Both the position numbers and the translations under genes were made by a program. The notes under the pieces were generated by a model. It did no database searches. It saw only the letters and a program-made list of their open reading frames with translations, and was not told the DNA's origin. This document shows, one piece after another, positions 53,155 through 64,000 of a DNA stretch of 64,000 nt (within the stretch, counting starts at the first letter, position 1; every line of letters begins with the position of its first letter). This DNA is from Sycon ciliatum (lineage: Eukaryota > Porifera > Calcarea > Leucosolenida > Sycettidae), in assembly GCF_964019385.1 (NCBI RefSeq), contig NC_088653.1, positions 9,042,290 to 9,106,289 on the forward strand, read 5' to 3'.

Positions 53155-54055
53155 GCTAATGAATTGTCTCTCAATGGCAGCAGAGGGTTGGGCGTATTTT
53201 GAGGCTTCTTTTAAGTTCTAACCCTATCCCTCACACCCTCAAACTTATCACAGACAATAACGACATTTTTGGGAGACAGTGTGCTGCTTTGAGTAACTTG
53301 TATTGTAATGCAAATGTTCAACAAGCTTGAAAGCAATGCCATACTGCTGCCTGCAACTAGCTCCGGAATCCCCACAATACACTTACAATAGTTATGCAGT
53401 GAAACACCAAGCAATGGACATCAGCAGGCTAATGGGGAGCCATAGCTGGCTTGTAATGAGCGGGAACAAGTGAAGTCAATGGCCGGATAGGAGGAGCAGA
53501 GCAAAATGTTCCAATCTACCGTATCGAAGTTGATGTGATGTAAAAAATGGGTGGGGGGGGGGCTAGAAGCTAGAAGCAAACAGTTATGTTGACGTTGCAT
53601 TGATGGCATCAGTTAATAATAAAGTGAAAGTAAGCAGTCATGCACATGCAAGAACAATGTCATTATGGTTGGTGTTGTTGTGAACTACCCCGTCTGCACT
53701 GGCCAACATGCAACACTCGATCACAGCCCACTCGACATTGGACTAAATACTTGCTTTTGCACCAGAAGAACTAAAACTAAAAGAGGTAGAGAAAAAGGAT
53801 AAAGGCTCGCACACCAAGATTACACGGACAAAATGGCGACCTATGTCATCGTGTACACACACAATAGCACTGGAAAATGGAAGAACGTCACGAACACAGC
53901 GCGAATAAATAACACAGAGCTCAACAAGAATTGATACGTTGTGATCAACAGTAAATGTGTTCGTCATCAAGAAAGGAATAGAGTTAGAGATAGAGAGAGA
54001 TGAGATGGCGTCGACAGTTACTTGGTCAATCTATTACACCTCTCCCTCCAAATCC
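53155..54055 (-). repeat. 3' terminal region (probable LTR) of family E copy 2
   Basis: Collinear with 35,280-36,168. No gene. A G run at 53,555. Confidence 0.45.
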
Positions 54056-54337
54056 CACTACTCAGGAAAAATATCGCATTGGGCGTCGACGGATAGCTGG
54101 GACACTGAGATCATAACGTGGGACTGAGTCACTACCTCCACTGTTAAATTCCAGGCCGATGGCTCCGCTATCACTTGCGTCACTCTCACTGTCACTCTTG
54201 GCTGTGGACATCAGTAGTAATGTAAGGCAATTCAAGTCACCCCTCCATTTACATCCTCAGTGTTCGGTAATACAGGAGCTCAGTTTAGCTTCAGCAGTCA
54301 ATGTTGATCACTCTTTCTGTGCCATTGACATGGCTGA

Positions 54338-55266
54338 TCACAATGGGTGATGGTAACACACTCTACTCCACATTCCAGCCAGGCTCAAATGGCGGGAGCA
54401 GCTTCTGGTGACACCCAGGGCATCGGTACAGTAGGGCATCACGGGGAACGTAGGGTTGTGGGGTGGTTGTGGAGGGCTCGATGCAGACAATTCTGTCTCC
54501 ACAACATCGCATACATGGGCAGCCGATCCATTCAGCTTATCAACCCATTCGCTCGGCACAGGGGCGCCCGGGCACGCTTCCAGAACTAATGACCGGGGCT
54601 TCCAGCCACACATCGCGTGCATAGGCGACACTTTGGTCAAAGAATACGGCAGGGAAATGTAGTAGAACAGCAGGAGGTCCAGCTCCCTCCTCCAGTCCGA
54701 TACTTGATCTAGTACCTTCCTCATCAGCATTATGAAAGTCGGATTCATGCGCTCCACGCCGCTCCCCTTTTTACACGCACGCCGAACTGGGCGAGGAGGG
54801 CACGGACAAGAGCAGTCTGGAACTCGGTCCCGTTGTCCATTCTGATCTTGTCGGGCGGACCCCACCTGCAACAGATACTATTCAGCGCTCCTGCAAGACT
54901 TGTAGCAATTTGTCGCCGTAGTGGCTTCACCTCGACCCACTTGCTAAATACATCAGTGCACACGAGTACGCAGTGGTACTGTCCGCTGCGGTCTGCGCTA
55001 AGCTCCAGTGTGTTCACTTGCGTCACCCTCCACGGGCGACTGGGGATCTCTGGGGCAGTAGGTGGCACCACCGTTCCACCACTTCCATTCCCGGCACAGC
55101 ACGCTTGCCAGTTCTGGCAACATTCTTGGCTGCATGAGTTCATACCAGGGAAGTAGCAGATGCTGCGCAACATATCGTACATCACTATACAGCTACCGTG
55201 CTCGGACATCCGATCCGCTTCTTTCACTACACGTGTCAGAGATCCTGGGATGATCAGCACGGTCAT
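54338..55266 (-). pseudogene. Family E integrase (copy 2)
   Basis: - strand: MTVLIIPGSLTRVVKEADRM, zinc region CQNWQACCAGN, core HCVLVCTDVFSKWVEVKPLR (first Asp) and RWGPPDKIRMDNGTEFQ (second Asp); the third acidic residue lies after a frameshift in 54,871-54,338 (GVERMNPTFIMLMRKVL). Better preserved than copy 1. Confidence 0.7.
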
Positions 55267-55753
55267 ATTCCCAACTGCAAGGATCCTGAAGCTGCGAGAT
55301 AACTCTCCGTCATCCAGGAAAAGCTGGTCTCTTATCCTGTTGAATGACTTTATCTCGACTCGTTTGCCTATCTAGACGGTCGACAGTGCAGGCATCAGCT
55401 GAGGAGATGCTCTCTGGGCATGCTGTACTTCTTGGCGCGTGATGGCTTTGCTCCGTTGCATAGTCAACTGCGCTAGCGGCGGGTGTGGCATTCTCAGCAG
55501 CTGTATCGGGTCTGCACCACTTAGCCCAGTGCACCGGAACACGAGGCAGTTGGTCAGCTGGGTTCTCCTCAGTGAGCTTTCACTCAACACGCACCTTTAG
55601 TCGTCCGGTCTCCATCAGGTCAGTTTCAACTTGTAAACGATGTACAATGAGCACCTTATGCAGGCCTACTATGCGAACATGGCATACATTCTCGGCAACT
55701 TCACATAGCCATCCAACTACAGGCTTGGAGCCAGTAATGAGCTGCACTGTTTC

Positions 55754-55917
55754 CTAGCCCCACTCAACAGCCAGTGACAGGCCACACATTGCCACGTCGA
55801 GTTCTGCGACGTTGATGTGTTTCCTGTTGTCTGCATCACGTAGCCACGTTCTATCCTCAATGATATCTCCATTGCGTTTCAGCACAACGCCAGTTGCCAG
55901 GTCAGACGCATTGCAGT
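55754..55917 (-). pseudogene. Family E RNase H (copy 2), cut by TR-GAG insertion
   Basis: DLATGVVLKRNGDIIED and HINVAELDVAMCGLSLAVEW. The frame continues into the inserted LTR at 55,918; the rest of the domain resumes at 57,784. Confidence 0.6.
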
Positions 55918-57783
55918 TGTTGTGAAACCACAAGTTCTCGAGAGTGAAAGGCCTTCTCGCTTGTGACATTGTGTTCGTTCCAATGCAGTTGTATTCCGAC
56001 TCCGCCGTACCGTTGATGTTTACGACGTAGTATACGCTACATACGCTATGTGCGGTTTGCTGAGTGCGCTGTAGTTGTATGTTGTATGTGTATGCTTTTC
56101 TCATATACGCTGTCATTTTCACGCTATAACTACCTGGTGGTTTTAGTGTTAGTTATTCAGTTCATTCAGTTGTTCAGTTCATTCAGTTGTTCAGTTCATT
56201 CAGTTGTTCAGTTCATTCAGTTGTTCAGTTCATTCAGTTGTTCCATTCATTGTTCATTGTTATTAGTCGATGGAAGTGAAAGATATTGTTGAGAATAAAT
56301 AGTTGTCCTCGTGCCGTGTGGGGTCGTTCGTTCCTGATACTTTAGAGAACCAGAGGGTTCACAACATTTGGCGACCACGCCAGGATACGAAGCGAGCATG
56401 GCACAGGAACTATGGATCATTGAAGCCAGCTTTATCGCCAACGGAATTCGGTATGGATTTGAAGGCGATAGGTTGAGAGAATACGTGGAGAAGAGGCTCC
56501 GACAGAGCGAGGAGTTTGAAGAGCGCAGTGCTAGACGGCAAGAGTGTGCGCTCCGCGCAGAGTTTAACGAAAAGCTCAAGAAGATGGCCGAGCGCATCGC
56601 CGTCAGTACATATTATGAGGAAGCAAAGCGAGATTTGCTTGCCTCGCCCGGAAGGACGCCGGACAAGGCGTGTAAGACTTTGCTTACAGACAAGCAGCGG
56701 TCAGAAGAGTATTCGAAGCCAGTGGGAGGATCAGATCCAAGGCCCACTGGGTCGGTGCAGTGCATGGTGACATCGGTCGGAGACGCTCAGAAGCAGCTGG
56801 AGTCTCGGCCGAACGACGTAGAGGCGCAAGAGGCGCAAGAGTTAGAGGCGCAAGAGGCGCAAGAGTTAGAGGCGCAAGAGTTAGAGGCGCAAGAGTTAGA
56901 GGCGCAAGAGTTAGAGGCGCAAGAGTTAAAGGCGCAAGAGTTAGAGGCGCAAGACTTAGAAACGCAAGGCGTAGAAGCCGAGAAAATGAGAAGGGCGATA
57001 CTACTGGTTAGCACGGAAGAAGTAAGCGGCGAGACTGTGTGGAACACAGAGATCCGATGTGTGTCCTCGGATTCTGCGCCCGCCCCGGGTCGAAGCAGTG
57101 TACCGGTGACCATGTCGTGTGTGACAGCCCACATCGTCGAGCTTTATGACATTATCGGTTGTGTGTTGTCTGGTCCAGCGTCTGCCCCATGTCGAAGTGG
57201 ATCGGTGACAGTGTCGTGTGCGACAGTCCACAGCGGCAAGCTTCGCGATGTCGAGTTTTCTGAATTGGTGGGCATTAGTGATATTCTACCATGGCCACCA
57301 CCGCAGCAGCAGATGACGCGTAGTAAGCCCCAAATCGTTTGACTTGTGAGTTTGTACGGCGGTGAGAAGCCCTTTGGTGGGGAGAATGTTGTGAAACCAC
57401 AAGTTCTCGAGAGTGAAAGGCCTTCTCGCTTGTGACATTGTGTTCGTTCCAATGCAGTTGTATTCCGACTCCGCCGTACCGTTGATGTTTACGACGTAGT
57501 ATACGCTACATGCGCTATGTGCGGTTTGCTGAGTGCGCTGTAGTTGTATGTTGTATGTGTATGCTTTTCTCATATACGCTGTCATTTTCACGCTATAACT
57601 ACCTGGTGGTTTTAGTGTTAGTTATTCAGTTAGTTCAGTTCATTCAGTTGTTCAGTTGTTCATTCATTGTTCATTGTTATTAGTCGATGGAAGTGAAATA
57701 TACTGTTGAGAATAAATAGTTGTCCTCGTGCCGTGTGGGGTCGTTCGTTCCTGACACTTTAGAGAACCAGAGGGTTCACAACA
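55918..57783 (+). mobile_element. Non-autonomous LTR element (TR-GAG type)
   Basis: 1,866 bp. LTRs 55,918-56,366 and 57,387-57,783 both run TGTTGTGAA...TTCACAACA. A perfect 5-bp GCAGT duplication flanks the element (55,913-55,917 and 57,784-57,788). A PBS-like tggcgaccacgcc follows the 5' LTR and a purine tract (ggtggggagaa) precedes the 3' LTR. The LTRs differ mostly in the copy number of a ttcattcagttgttcag repeat. It has a gag-like ORF but no pol, so it must borrow enzymes. Confidence 0.9.
56368..57342 (+). CDS. Gag-like protein of the TR-GAG element
   Basis: 324 codons, open. The N-terminal third is helical (FIANGIRYGFEGDRLREYVE, then a long charged helix FEERSARRQECALRAEF), plausible as a capsid or coiled-coil region. 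Residues about 150-205 are a 5-aa tandem repeat (LEAQE) from a 15-bp DNA repeat (gcgcaagagttagag). The C-terminus has two similar blocks (MSCVTAHIVELYD and VSCATVHSGKLRD). No zinc knuckle is seen. ATG at 56,368 is immediately after the LTR; ATG 56,398 is an alternative. Function as gag is inferred from position. Confidence 0.6.
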   Translation: MATTPGYEASMAQELWIIEASFIANGIRYGFEGDRLREYVEKRLRQSEEFEERSARRQECALRAEFNEKLKKMAERIAVSTYYEEAKRDLLASPGRTPDKACKTLLTDKQRSEEYSKPVGGSDPRPTGSVQCMVTSVGDAQKQLESRPNDVEAQEAQELEAQEAQELEAQELEAQELEAQELEAQELKAQELEAQDLETQGVEAEKMRRAILLVSTEEVSGETVWNTEIRCVSSDSAPAPGRSSVPVTMSCVTAHIVELYDIIGCVLSGPASAPCRSGSVTVSCATVHSGKLRDVEFSELVGISDILPWPPPQQQMTRSKPQIV

Positions 57784-58329
57784 GCAGTAGGCTGCCCAGT
57801 AGCCGTCAGACGTTGATGACACGCGCCAAACTCCACGCGCAGGGTCCCCACATGCCAGATGCTCAACTACTTCCTTAGCACACCGTACAATGCCTTACAG
57901 AACTGGATCGTTCTTCCCAGTAGTTGTGCTTGCCATACGCTCAGATACGAGTAGACGGGTTGCAGCCAGGCGCATACTGGTTAGTGATTTCTCAGTCATC
58001 CAGTCCACTGGAAGACGCTTCGCTTTGTCAGGGAACACTCAAATGCAAGATGTATGCCATATTGCCGCAACCATCTGGCGCTGTTAGCAGATGTCGACAG
58101 CTGCAATGCAAAGACTCGTACTGTAGACAGTAACTCTGGTGGCTTTGTGGGCAGGCTGTAGCCCACCTGTTAAGTAGCTACTGTTTCTCGTGTCAATGCT
58201 GTCGTCAGCACATCATCAACATAATTGTCCACCGCAGGCCACGGCCGTGTAACATAAACTTCTAGGCAATTGCTAGCCCAAAGCACGGTCGCGCCATCAC
58301 GTAAAGCTTGTCACGACTGCCTGGTAGCT
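57784..58329 (-). pseudogene. Family E RT remnant (copy 2)
   Basis: Collinear with 37,985-38,520; RT box (DNYVDDV) at about 58,206-58,230 on -. Decayed. Confidence 0.5.
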
Positions 58330-58333
58330 TTAA

Positions 58334-58944
58334 CCCTTTGGAGTCCATAACTTTTTTGCTTCCTCAGTATTTGTGGCCGTCACGAAAGTGCACACTCAAT
58401 TTCCAACATAACTTTGGTTCTACTTCACCGATTTTGAAGATCCTGGGCTCGTTGGAAAGCTCTTAATGAGAGAAATACAATGAGCCCAAACTCGCCAAGA
58501 GCACTACTCATTGTCCGCCACAACGCGCTCTAAACGCGGGTCCAGCTCCAGATCTGAGACGAAATCGGTCTCTTGCAGCCATTTCACTGAATCTAGCTCG
58601 GAACTGTTCACATTATTTCGAGTAGCAGCTTACTTTGCCGTGACTTCGAGCCGCGCCGGTCCTGGCACGTGCCGCCTGTCCTGAAGCTGGGAAAATCCTT
58701 TTTTTTACACACTACTGACCCCCAGCACGCAGCGCAGAAATTTCAAAATGTTCGATCGCTCGCCGCTCACTCGAACTTCATCGGAGAGACTTCGGACCTG
58801 TTCGAGGCGACAGCTGAGAGTTTTCTCTACCACCCCTTCGATTGTTAAATTTGGTCAAGATTTGGCCGAGAACCGAAAGTTTGACTGCGCCCACATGCAT
58901 ACAAAATGCCCATGATTCGAAATCGAACCATGGACTCCAAAGGG
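58334..58944. mobile_element. piggyBac-like MITE (611 bp)
   Basis: TTAA at 58,330-58,333 and 58,945-58,948; inverted ends CCCTTTGGAGTCCA and TGGACTCCAAAGGG. TTAA plus CCC...GGG ends is the piggyBac signature. Absent from copy 1 at 38,520, which gives the empty site. No transposase inside. Confidence 0.85.
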
Positions 58945-59209
58945 TTAAAAAGCAGGAACAACGTGCACTTGCAAGCAAGCCTTGCTTATGTCGATGAGCT
59001 TATACTGCTCTCCGAATTTCCGCCATTAAAGGATCTTCTCCGCACATGCAGGCGCATCCTTACCGGGCCTGGACTGGATCAGGTTATTCAGGCCATGGTA
59101 GTCTAGGCACAGACATCAGTGGCGTGTCCAGGATTTGGCTGAGGGGGGGTTGCGGCCGGGATCAAGGCGGGATGGGGTGGGGGTAGATGACATCATGGTA
59201 CTGTCCCAG

Positions 59210-59860
59210 GTCAGCCATTTTGAAAACCGATGTCAAGAAGCTCCTCCTGTAGCCCCCTTCTTCAACAGTTATTCACCCGAACGGCCCCAGAGACTGTTCC
59301 GGAGGATCAGCGCACCACACGGGGACAAGTGTCGAACTTGCTTCAAGTTCCCTTTCTTCGTGGGCCTGCGGGACGATCGACCATGATGTTTCGGGGAAGC
59401 ATTCTCTGGAACGCTCTCCCCTCTGATTTTAGAGTGATACGTGTCCCTGGTCCCTTCCGAAAAGCTCTTTCTGCCATTGATATACTGGCTTACTTTGTGA
59501 ATATCCTCGTTAAACTTTTATTATCTGCCATAAATTCCAACCTTCTCATCTATCACATTTGTGCATGCATGTCTATAAAATCAACGACGTGTTCCTGACT
59601 CCATGAGATTGTCTTTCTATTCTTTGACTCCATGAAATTATTGTCTTTCTATTTCTGACACCATGAAATTGTCTTCATATAAATTTTTCCTTTTCTTCTT
59701 TTGGTCCTTTCTGTCTTATAATTATTATTATTATTATCATTTCTTGTTTTCCCTTGCATATCATCCCTTCATCATTCTGTGAGAACCTGTCCTATGGGCA
59801 GGTGAGAAGGCATCTCTGCCTGCTCATTTGGTGAAGTAAAATAAACAACAACAACAAGCC
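59210..59860 (+). mobile_element. 5'-truncated LINE tail
   Basis: Frame 59,230-59,560 has the LINE C-terminal block RSTMMFRGSILWNALPSDFR and FRKALSAIDIL (compare the W-N-x-LP motif). Ends aaaataaacaacaacaacaa at 59,838-59,857, a simple-repeat tail. Confidence 0.7.
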
Positions 59861-60270
59861 GTAAATCTCACACACCACGAGCAGTATTTCTGTACACGCA
59901 GCAACAATGTACATTGTAAACTTCAAATTTGCCGTTAGGTGAGCGAATCAACTGCAATTATTTATGCGAGTCCAACAATTTCTCACCGCTCTCAAAGAGT
60001 CAAAGCATCCTTTACATAGGCAGCGGTACTTGTCACTGTGCGCTGTTCTTCATGTTCTGGCTACTCGCTGACAACAGATTCTTCCGCGTCTGGCGGAGTG
60101 TGACTGTCAGTCCGCTCCGAAAGTTCAACTGGAATAACAGCGACTTCATCACTCCCACTGTTTGCTGTTGGAGCGGCAGCAGGAGTTGCGCCGCCACAGG
60201 AACGCTTTACAAAAATTCCAGGCTCTGCTGGCTAGAGCTTGGCCTTTTGGGATGTCCCTGAGACATCAAA

Positions 60271-60377
60271 GAAAAGCCTTCGAGTCAACCAAAATGAAAA
60301 CACGATTCGAACGAGGATGATCGCCTGAGCCCTCGGCATTCGAATCGTGTTTTGGTTGACTCGATCGAAGACTTTTC
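60271..60377. repeat. Imperfect hairpin, arms about 40 bp
   Basis: cttcgagtcaaccaaaa...cacgattcgaa at 60,278-60,311 pairs with ttcgaatcgtg...ttggttgactcgatcgaag at 60,339-60,370 around a 27-bp loop. Confidence 0.75.
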
Positions 60378-60850
60378 TTCCATGTTTGTACCGTTGAAGA
60401 CGCGTCGAGCGCGTCCCAGCAGGGATCACACTGTACAATAGTACACAGTCAGGTCACCATGTTTCTGTAGCCGCGCATTGCATGCTCACTGTACGTAGAC
60501 TCTACTCTGTAGACTGTACTAGTCTGTAGTGTGTACAATCAACACCAGCTCGACCGTGCAACCGCTTTTGGACAATCGTTTCAGGCCGCGCGCGCCCCGA
60601 ACGAGTCTAGCTCGATCGACCCGGCGCCCTAGCGCCCTGCCTATTATTAATTTTTTCGAAACCTAGGTCGAAATTTTTGAGGGGGGGGGCGTGCACCCCC
60701 CGCGCCCCCCCCTAAACCCGCCACTGTACATACCGGTGTGCTAGCCTTGTGCGTCTGGCTCTTCGTCACTTGTGGAATGAATTCTGCAACGCATCCGTGG
60801 GTTGCTTCATCAAGCTCTACTAGCCAACCCTTCTTTACCCACAATTCCAC

Positions 60851-61451
60851 TTAGGCACATAATTGAGCCTCTTCCTCTTGGGACAGATCTCTGTGTGCGT
60901 ATTGACAAATGACTGAGCCAATCTGCCAGTCATTGGCGCTTGTCTGTCCGTCCTTCCAGCGCCACTGCTCAGTGTCTTCATCCCACCGGATTAGACCGTT
61001 GTCGGCTTCTAACGTTACCCCTATATCATCCTTCGTAACGGTCACATGACGTACGGGGTGTTCGCCGGCAAACACGGTTGTTGCTGTGATGCCAGAAGTT
61101 GCTGTGCCCGGGCCAAACGTAGCAGAGTTGAACTCACCTGCTTCGTCATAGCCTATGCTGACATCTCCGATGCCAGCAATTACGTCTGCGCAGAGATGTG
61201 CATATGCGCCAACAGATGTGAGTGATCCGACAACACTTGCTTTCACATGCAGGTGTACGAGACACAGGTCCAACTAGACGTTGAAGCTGGAGGTCTGCTT
61301 CAACTAGGATCTCAACAGAGTTGCCATCCACGGCCACTACTAATGTCTGTCGGTCGATTCCGTATGAAATTTTGTCATGCTCGATAGATTTGCACTGTAT
61401 TATTAATAATTGAGGACCAAGAAAAGTGTTACCAAACAGTATGAATGCCAA
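60851..61451 (-). pseudogene. Family E protease and linker (copy 2)
   Basis: Collinear with 38,814-39,440: VHLHVKASVVGSLTSVGAYA, DVIAGIGDVSIGYDEAGE, LIRWDEDTEQWRWKDG. One frameshift at about 61,260. Confidence 0.5.
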
Positions 61452-61860
61452 AGGAAAAGAGCCAAGAGAAAGAGAAAGAGTGAGAAGGAAACATCAATTA
61501 GGAGAGACAAATGCGTTTATGGAAATTCGTAGACACGGTACGGTCCGCAGAGGGATGTATATGAGAAGGTACACTGAACCTGGGAGACGTATACAAATAC
61601 GGGGGTGCATAAATAAACTCTACTGTATGGGGAAAGTGTACCAGTCAATCTGAGGTCATGCAAACTGGGCACTGCCGGCACAACTGCAGCCGCAGGGACA
61701 TGCAGCTCTGGCTCGGAACGCCGCACCATCCCATGCCCGACCTGCTCTGGGAAGTTCACACGTCCCCAGTACCTGGCTCAACACAAATGCAAGAAGTAAA
61801 TCTGCCCTCCTTGCCTCTTTGAGGCACTGGATCACCTTTAGGTGGCAGTTTCAAGGTTCA

Positions 61861-61862
<2 letters not shown>

Positions 61863-61920
<58 letters not shown>

Positions 61921-61928
61921 GTGTGTGT
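61863..61928. repeat. GT microsatellite
   Basis: (GT)n of about 32 units, preceded by aaggttcaagg, which recurs before a GT tract at 62,501. Confidence 0.9.
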
Positions 61929-61929
61929 A

Positions 61930-62462
61930 CGGAGCAGAGACGTGGACACCGAAGGCACCGGACCAGCGCTCTCTCAACACCTTTCATCACTAGTGTGTTC
62001 GCATCATCGTTGGCGTATCCAGGCGAGACCAGTGGGACAACCGCGTAACCTCCGTTACCACGGCCCGAACCCTCGGCATTGACTGTGACGTCGCGTACAT
62101 CATCCGGGAATATCGACTGCGTTGGCTTGGCCATGTTGGCCGGATGAACAACGACCGCATATGGAAGCGAGTTTTGTTTGGGGACCTCCCTGCAACACAC
62201 CCTCGCCATGGTCCACGCAAGCGGTGGTGTGATGTCATCGTGGATGATCTCCGCTCCATCAGCCCCCCCCCCCCCCGTGCCTTCTGCCTGCTGGTTTGAT
62301 ACTGCCCAGGATCGCTCTGCCTGGAGGCAGATTGCTCATCGTTGTCCTCCCGCCCATGCTCCTTCTGATCCTGACTCTGGCTTCCGCTGCGCATGTGGAA
62401 AGGTCTGCCGTCGTCCCAGGGACCTCAAGCACCACGCTCCGTGCTGCAAAGCTAGCAGATAG
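61930..62462 (+). pseudogene. LINE C-terminal fragment with zinc finger
   Basis: In the phase over 61,950-62,250: CVRIIVGVSRRDQWDNRVT, IDCDVAYIIREYRLRWLGHV, LPATHPRHGPRKRWCDVI. This WLGHV-x-R-M and R-x-G-R-x-R-W block is the C-terminal tail of CR1/RTE-like LINEs. It then shifts at a C run (62,264-62,276) to WRQIAHRCPPA and a C2HC-type finger FRCACGKVCRRPRDLKHHAP. 5'-truncated and frameshifted. Confidence 0.75.
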
Positions 62463-63700
62463 TCCCTTCGCGGTCATTGCCATCGGCAATGGGCACGTGC
62501 AAGGTTCAAGGTGTGTGTGCGTGCGTGCGTGCGTGTGGTTGGTTGGTTGGTTGATTGTGTTTATTTGAATTCGCAAACCGAACGGACTGAACATGTCCAA
62601 TGACAAGGAAGCGAATGAAGTCCAAGTAACCCAGGAATGGGGACACAGATGAAAAGAAAATATGGTAACAGAAGGCCCTCAGCAAAGGAAGAAGACAAAA
62701 GTAGAAAAGAAAAAGAATAGAGGAGAAGTGTGTGTAGCATTATGGTGATAATGCAGATTAATGGATACACACAGCTTTGTGCTACCGCTCAATCTATGCT
62801 GCTATGATTGATAGTGCTGTGACTGCATGCAAATGCTTTCCTGCTGGTTCTGCACATCACGGTGATCATGTTGACCAAAAAAGCATAGTGCATGCACATT
62901 TGGTACTCTACGTCGCTTGGTGCTCTACGTTACATTGAACATGTCTCTCAATATGGCATTCATGTGTGGTGCTCAACTCTGATGTGGGAGGCGTGCTACG
63001 TGGCATCACCATGGCATTTGTATGTGGCGCTCAACCTGGGCGACATTCGAAATTTGTTCGACGTCGCACTCGAAGTGTCTTGCTAGAGTTTGCCTGACTA
63101 TATATGTAGTACTCGGTGACCAGTCAAGGCCCCATGACCAATCACGGTCCCTGTGACCAGTCAAACAGTCACAAACTCCCCATGACCAGTCACAAATTAG
63201 TTTACATGTACATGTGTAAAGCACACAGTTCGTGACTGCTCGCGGAGTGCTTCGTACTGCAGGATTTGTTGTGGAAACTATAATTCCCTTTGAGCGGTCA
63301 CAAAATACAGTTGTGACCACTATAATTCCAAGCGAACAGTTATATGCGGAATGTACAGTTACGGCCACTCTTTCACAGTGAGTAGTCACAGGCAGAATAT
63401 AGGCATTTCTGTATTACAAGAGAGATTGGAAGCTTTGTCACAACTCTGAGTTTCACGTATTACTACGATCGTCAGGCAACTGATGGCTCCAAAACGGGCA
63501 GCCTGAACATAAGGGGGAGTAAGGTGGGATATTCTGAGGGGTATCATAGGCAACGTGTATCATAGCGCAAGAGTCAGGTGCAGGCGTGAAGTTGCCAAGT
63601 CTTCAGACTTGGAGCTATGCAGCAGCATTTCCAGCGTGAATGATATAGAATAGAGCTGGGGACTTAAATGCCAAATCCACACATGCCCACACCATTACAC
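62463..63700. other. Spacer with tgaccagtca motif series
   Basis: No gene seen. 63,117-63,190 has four close copies of tgaccagtca/tgaccaatca. 62,900-63,060 has weak internal repeats (tggtgctctacgt, gtggtgctcaac). Confidence 0.4.
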
Positions 63701-63703
63701 ACA

Positions 63704-63773
<70 letters not shown>

Positions 63774-63820
63774 CCCTTTTCTCACATACACGCTCACGCG
63801 CGTACACGCACACACACATC

Positions 63821-63851
<31 letters not shown>

Positions 63852-63905
63852 ACACACACACACACATGTGCACACACACACACTCTCTCTCACACACACA
63901 CATGC
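63701..63905. repeat. CA microsatellite
   Basis: (CA)n of about 30 units at 63,711-63,768, then degenerate CA/CG tracts. Frames over it are artefacts. Confidence 0.9.
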
Positions 63906-64000
63906 TGCCGTGGCCAGTGACTTTCACCTCATTGTGCCTCGTGGATCTGACACCACACGTTTATACCGCAACTATCACCGGATAAACCACGATCACTTCC

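Larger units (their letters stand above)
59117..60726. mobile_element. CAGTGGCG-ended DNA element
   Basis: Ends CAGTGGCGTGTCCAGG and its partner CGCCACTG at 60,726, absent from copy 1 near 38,690. Flanks share acat. G-rich runs adjoin both ends. CAGTGGCG ends are seen in hAT-like and related families; no transposase is visible. The inside includes a LINE tail and a large hairpin. Confidence 0.65.

Noticed and set aside
56821-56965. CRISPR-like short repeats
   Set aside because: 15-bp contiguous coding tandem repeat without spacers; no CRISPR array anywhere in the window.
60440-60500. Possible third ankyrin exon (tcaccatgtttctgtagccg)
   Set aside because: No TPLH motif, no splice sites and wrong frame length.

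Overview
This window looks like repeat-rich nuclear DNA of an animal, probably an aquatic invertebrate. The evidence is spliced exons with canonical GT/AG borders, long CA/GT and GA microsatellites, and a mix of DIRS-type, Ty3/gypsy, Penelope-like and LINE retroelements with tRNA-like SINEs and DNA-transposon MITEs. I see no bacterial operons, no rRNA, no functional tRNA and no CRISPR. The species cannot be named from sequence alone.

Host gene content is small. Two exons of exactly 99 bp (12,438-12,536 and 30,902-31,000, + strand) each encode one 33-residue ankyrin repeat and carry intact splice sites. They look like consecutive or nearby exons of one ankyrin-repeat gene whose introns are filled with transposons.

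Region by region: 1-2,716 is a decayed DIRS-like element (SAP-like and CCCH gag, RT, RNase H). 2,260-10,390 (copy A) and 17,594-28,966 (copy B) are two versions of one composite repeat block: DIRS RNase H and 3' region, Ty3/gypsy gag-protease on -, a second DIRS 3' region, a DIRS gag on -, and SINE-like units. The copies differ by clean insertions: a Harbinger-type MITE only in A, a LINE and a 35-bp-TIR element only in B, and several deletions in A. 10,700-13,400 holds a mariner-type MITE, the first ankyrin exon and microsatellites.

13,600-17,593 is the most unusual part. It is a compact, same-strand, intronless cluster: a TFIIB-like protein (zinc ribbon plus two cyclin-like segments), a four-copy CCAAT-box promoter array with TATA box, an unknown intact 230-aa protein, a broken protein with a myristoylation-type start and C-terminal membrane segment, and a broken collagen-like fibre protein. 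I read it as a possible remnant of an integrated large or mid-size DNA virus or virus-like mobile element, cut on the right by composite copy B.

28,970-31,200 has a gag fragment, an LTR-like piece with a GA tract, a 535-bp mariner MITE and the second ankyrin exon. 31,200-34,850 is a Penelope-like element with RT, GIY-YIG and two hammerhead-ribozyme motifs that covary. 35,270-39,640 and 53,150-61,668 are two copies of a degenerate Ty3/gypsy family (E) on -. Between them is a Mag-like Ty3/gypsy element (M, -, 39,643-51,718), into which a chromovirus (+, 42,970-50,300) has inserted, itself interrupted by a TTAA-flanked foldback element (46,364-48,607). E copy 2 is interrupted by a TR-GAG LTR element with perfect 5-bp target duplication, a piggyBac-like MITE and a CAGTGGCG-ended element holding a LINE tail. 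61,800-64,000 holds a LINE C-terminus and CA/GT microsatellites.
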